A stretch of 48,489 nt of DNA, taken from the NCBI GenBank assembly GCA_020444505.1, contig JAHLKU010000016.1:1-48489 (forward strand), read 5' to 3'. Origin of the DNA: Actinomycetota bacterium. GTDB lineage: Bacteria > Actinomycetota > Acidimicrobiia > Spongiisociales > UBA11373. The translations under genes and the position numbers were made by a program. Numbering within the stretch: position 1 is the first letter of the stretch; each line of letters begins with the position of its first letter. Positions 48,489 to 48,489 of this stretch are shown piece by piece. The notes under the pieces are model-generated. The model saw only the letters and a program-made list of their open reading frames with translations. It ran no database searches and had not been told where the DNA came from.

Positions 48489-48489
48489 C

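Overview
This 48.5-kb window is very GC-rich and gene-dense. Most genes run in overlapping blocks. A WhiB protein (7063-7332), an F420-dependent G6PDH-family oxidoreductase (886-1872), the menaquinone gene menC, a DUF2277 protein, Thr/Ser-rich linkers in lipoproteins and many leaderless TANNNT promoters point to an actinobacterium. The style resembles class Acidimicrobiia, but the class assignment is inference. No rRNA, tRNA, CRISPR or insertion sequence was seen; the only RNA gene found is rnpB.

Layout. 1-7.0 kb: TauE/SafE permease, F420 oxidoreductase, two tandem aquaporins, DUF2277, a DrrAB-like ABC exporter, rnpB (minus strand), a small membrane protein and a GGCT-like protein. 7.06-18.5 kb: whiB, then an 11-gene plus-strand chain in which every neighbouring pair overlaps: gcdH, trpD, a Fur-family regulator, an ABC polysaccharide exporter (Wzm/Wzt type), a heparinase II/III-like protein, two sulfotransferases, two glycosyltransferases and a Stf0-type sulfotransferase. 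The last eight look like a locus for making and exporting a sulfated glycan. The two glycosyltransferases share an apparently identical 1005-bp segment, most of which has codon usage unlike the rest of the window.

18.5-21.2 kb: a small envelope redox island. A thioredoxin-like lipoprotein has an in-frame UGA exactly where the first Cys of its CxxC motif should be, with hairpins just downstream, so it is a candidate selenoprotein. It converges on a TlpA-like thioredoxin and an Lgt-like membrane protein. An arginase-family protein follows. 21.2-33.4 kb: a two-domain AAA ATPase, a lipoprotein, a DnaQ-exonuclease/UvrC-like nuclease with a LexA (SOS) box, a PadR/membrane-sensor operon, an rRNA-type methyltransferase, a TPM protein, menC and a Thr-rich lipoprotein.

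33.4-37.0 kb: a compatible-solute (OpuC/ProXVW-type) ABC transporter whose binding protein has its two halves in reversed order, a circular permutation relative to the usual family order. 37.0-45.4 kb: metK, a SPOUT methyltransferase, a nitroreductase, the three-subunit transhydrogenase pntAa-pntAb-pntB, zwf and gnd; the last five form an NADPH-supply neighbourhood. 45.5-48.5 kb: an M1 metallopeptidase lipoprotein, a NYN-domain protein and a small Cys-rich protein.

Main points for follow-up: the candidate selenoprotein at 18563-19210, the mosaic repeated glycosyltransferases, the sulfated-glycan export operon, the permuted binding protein, and the SOS box at 25959-25974.
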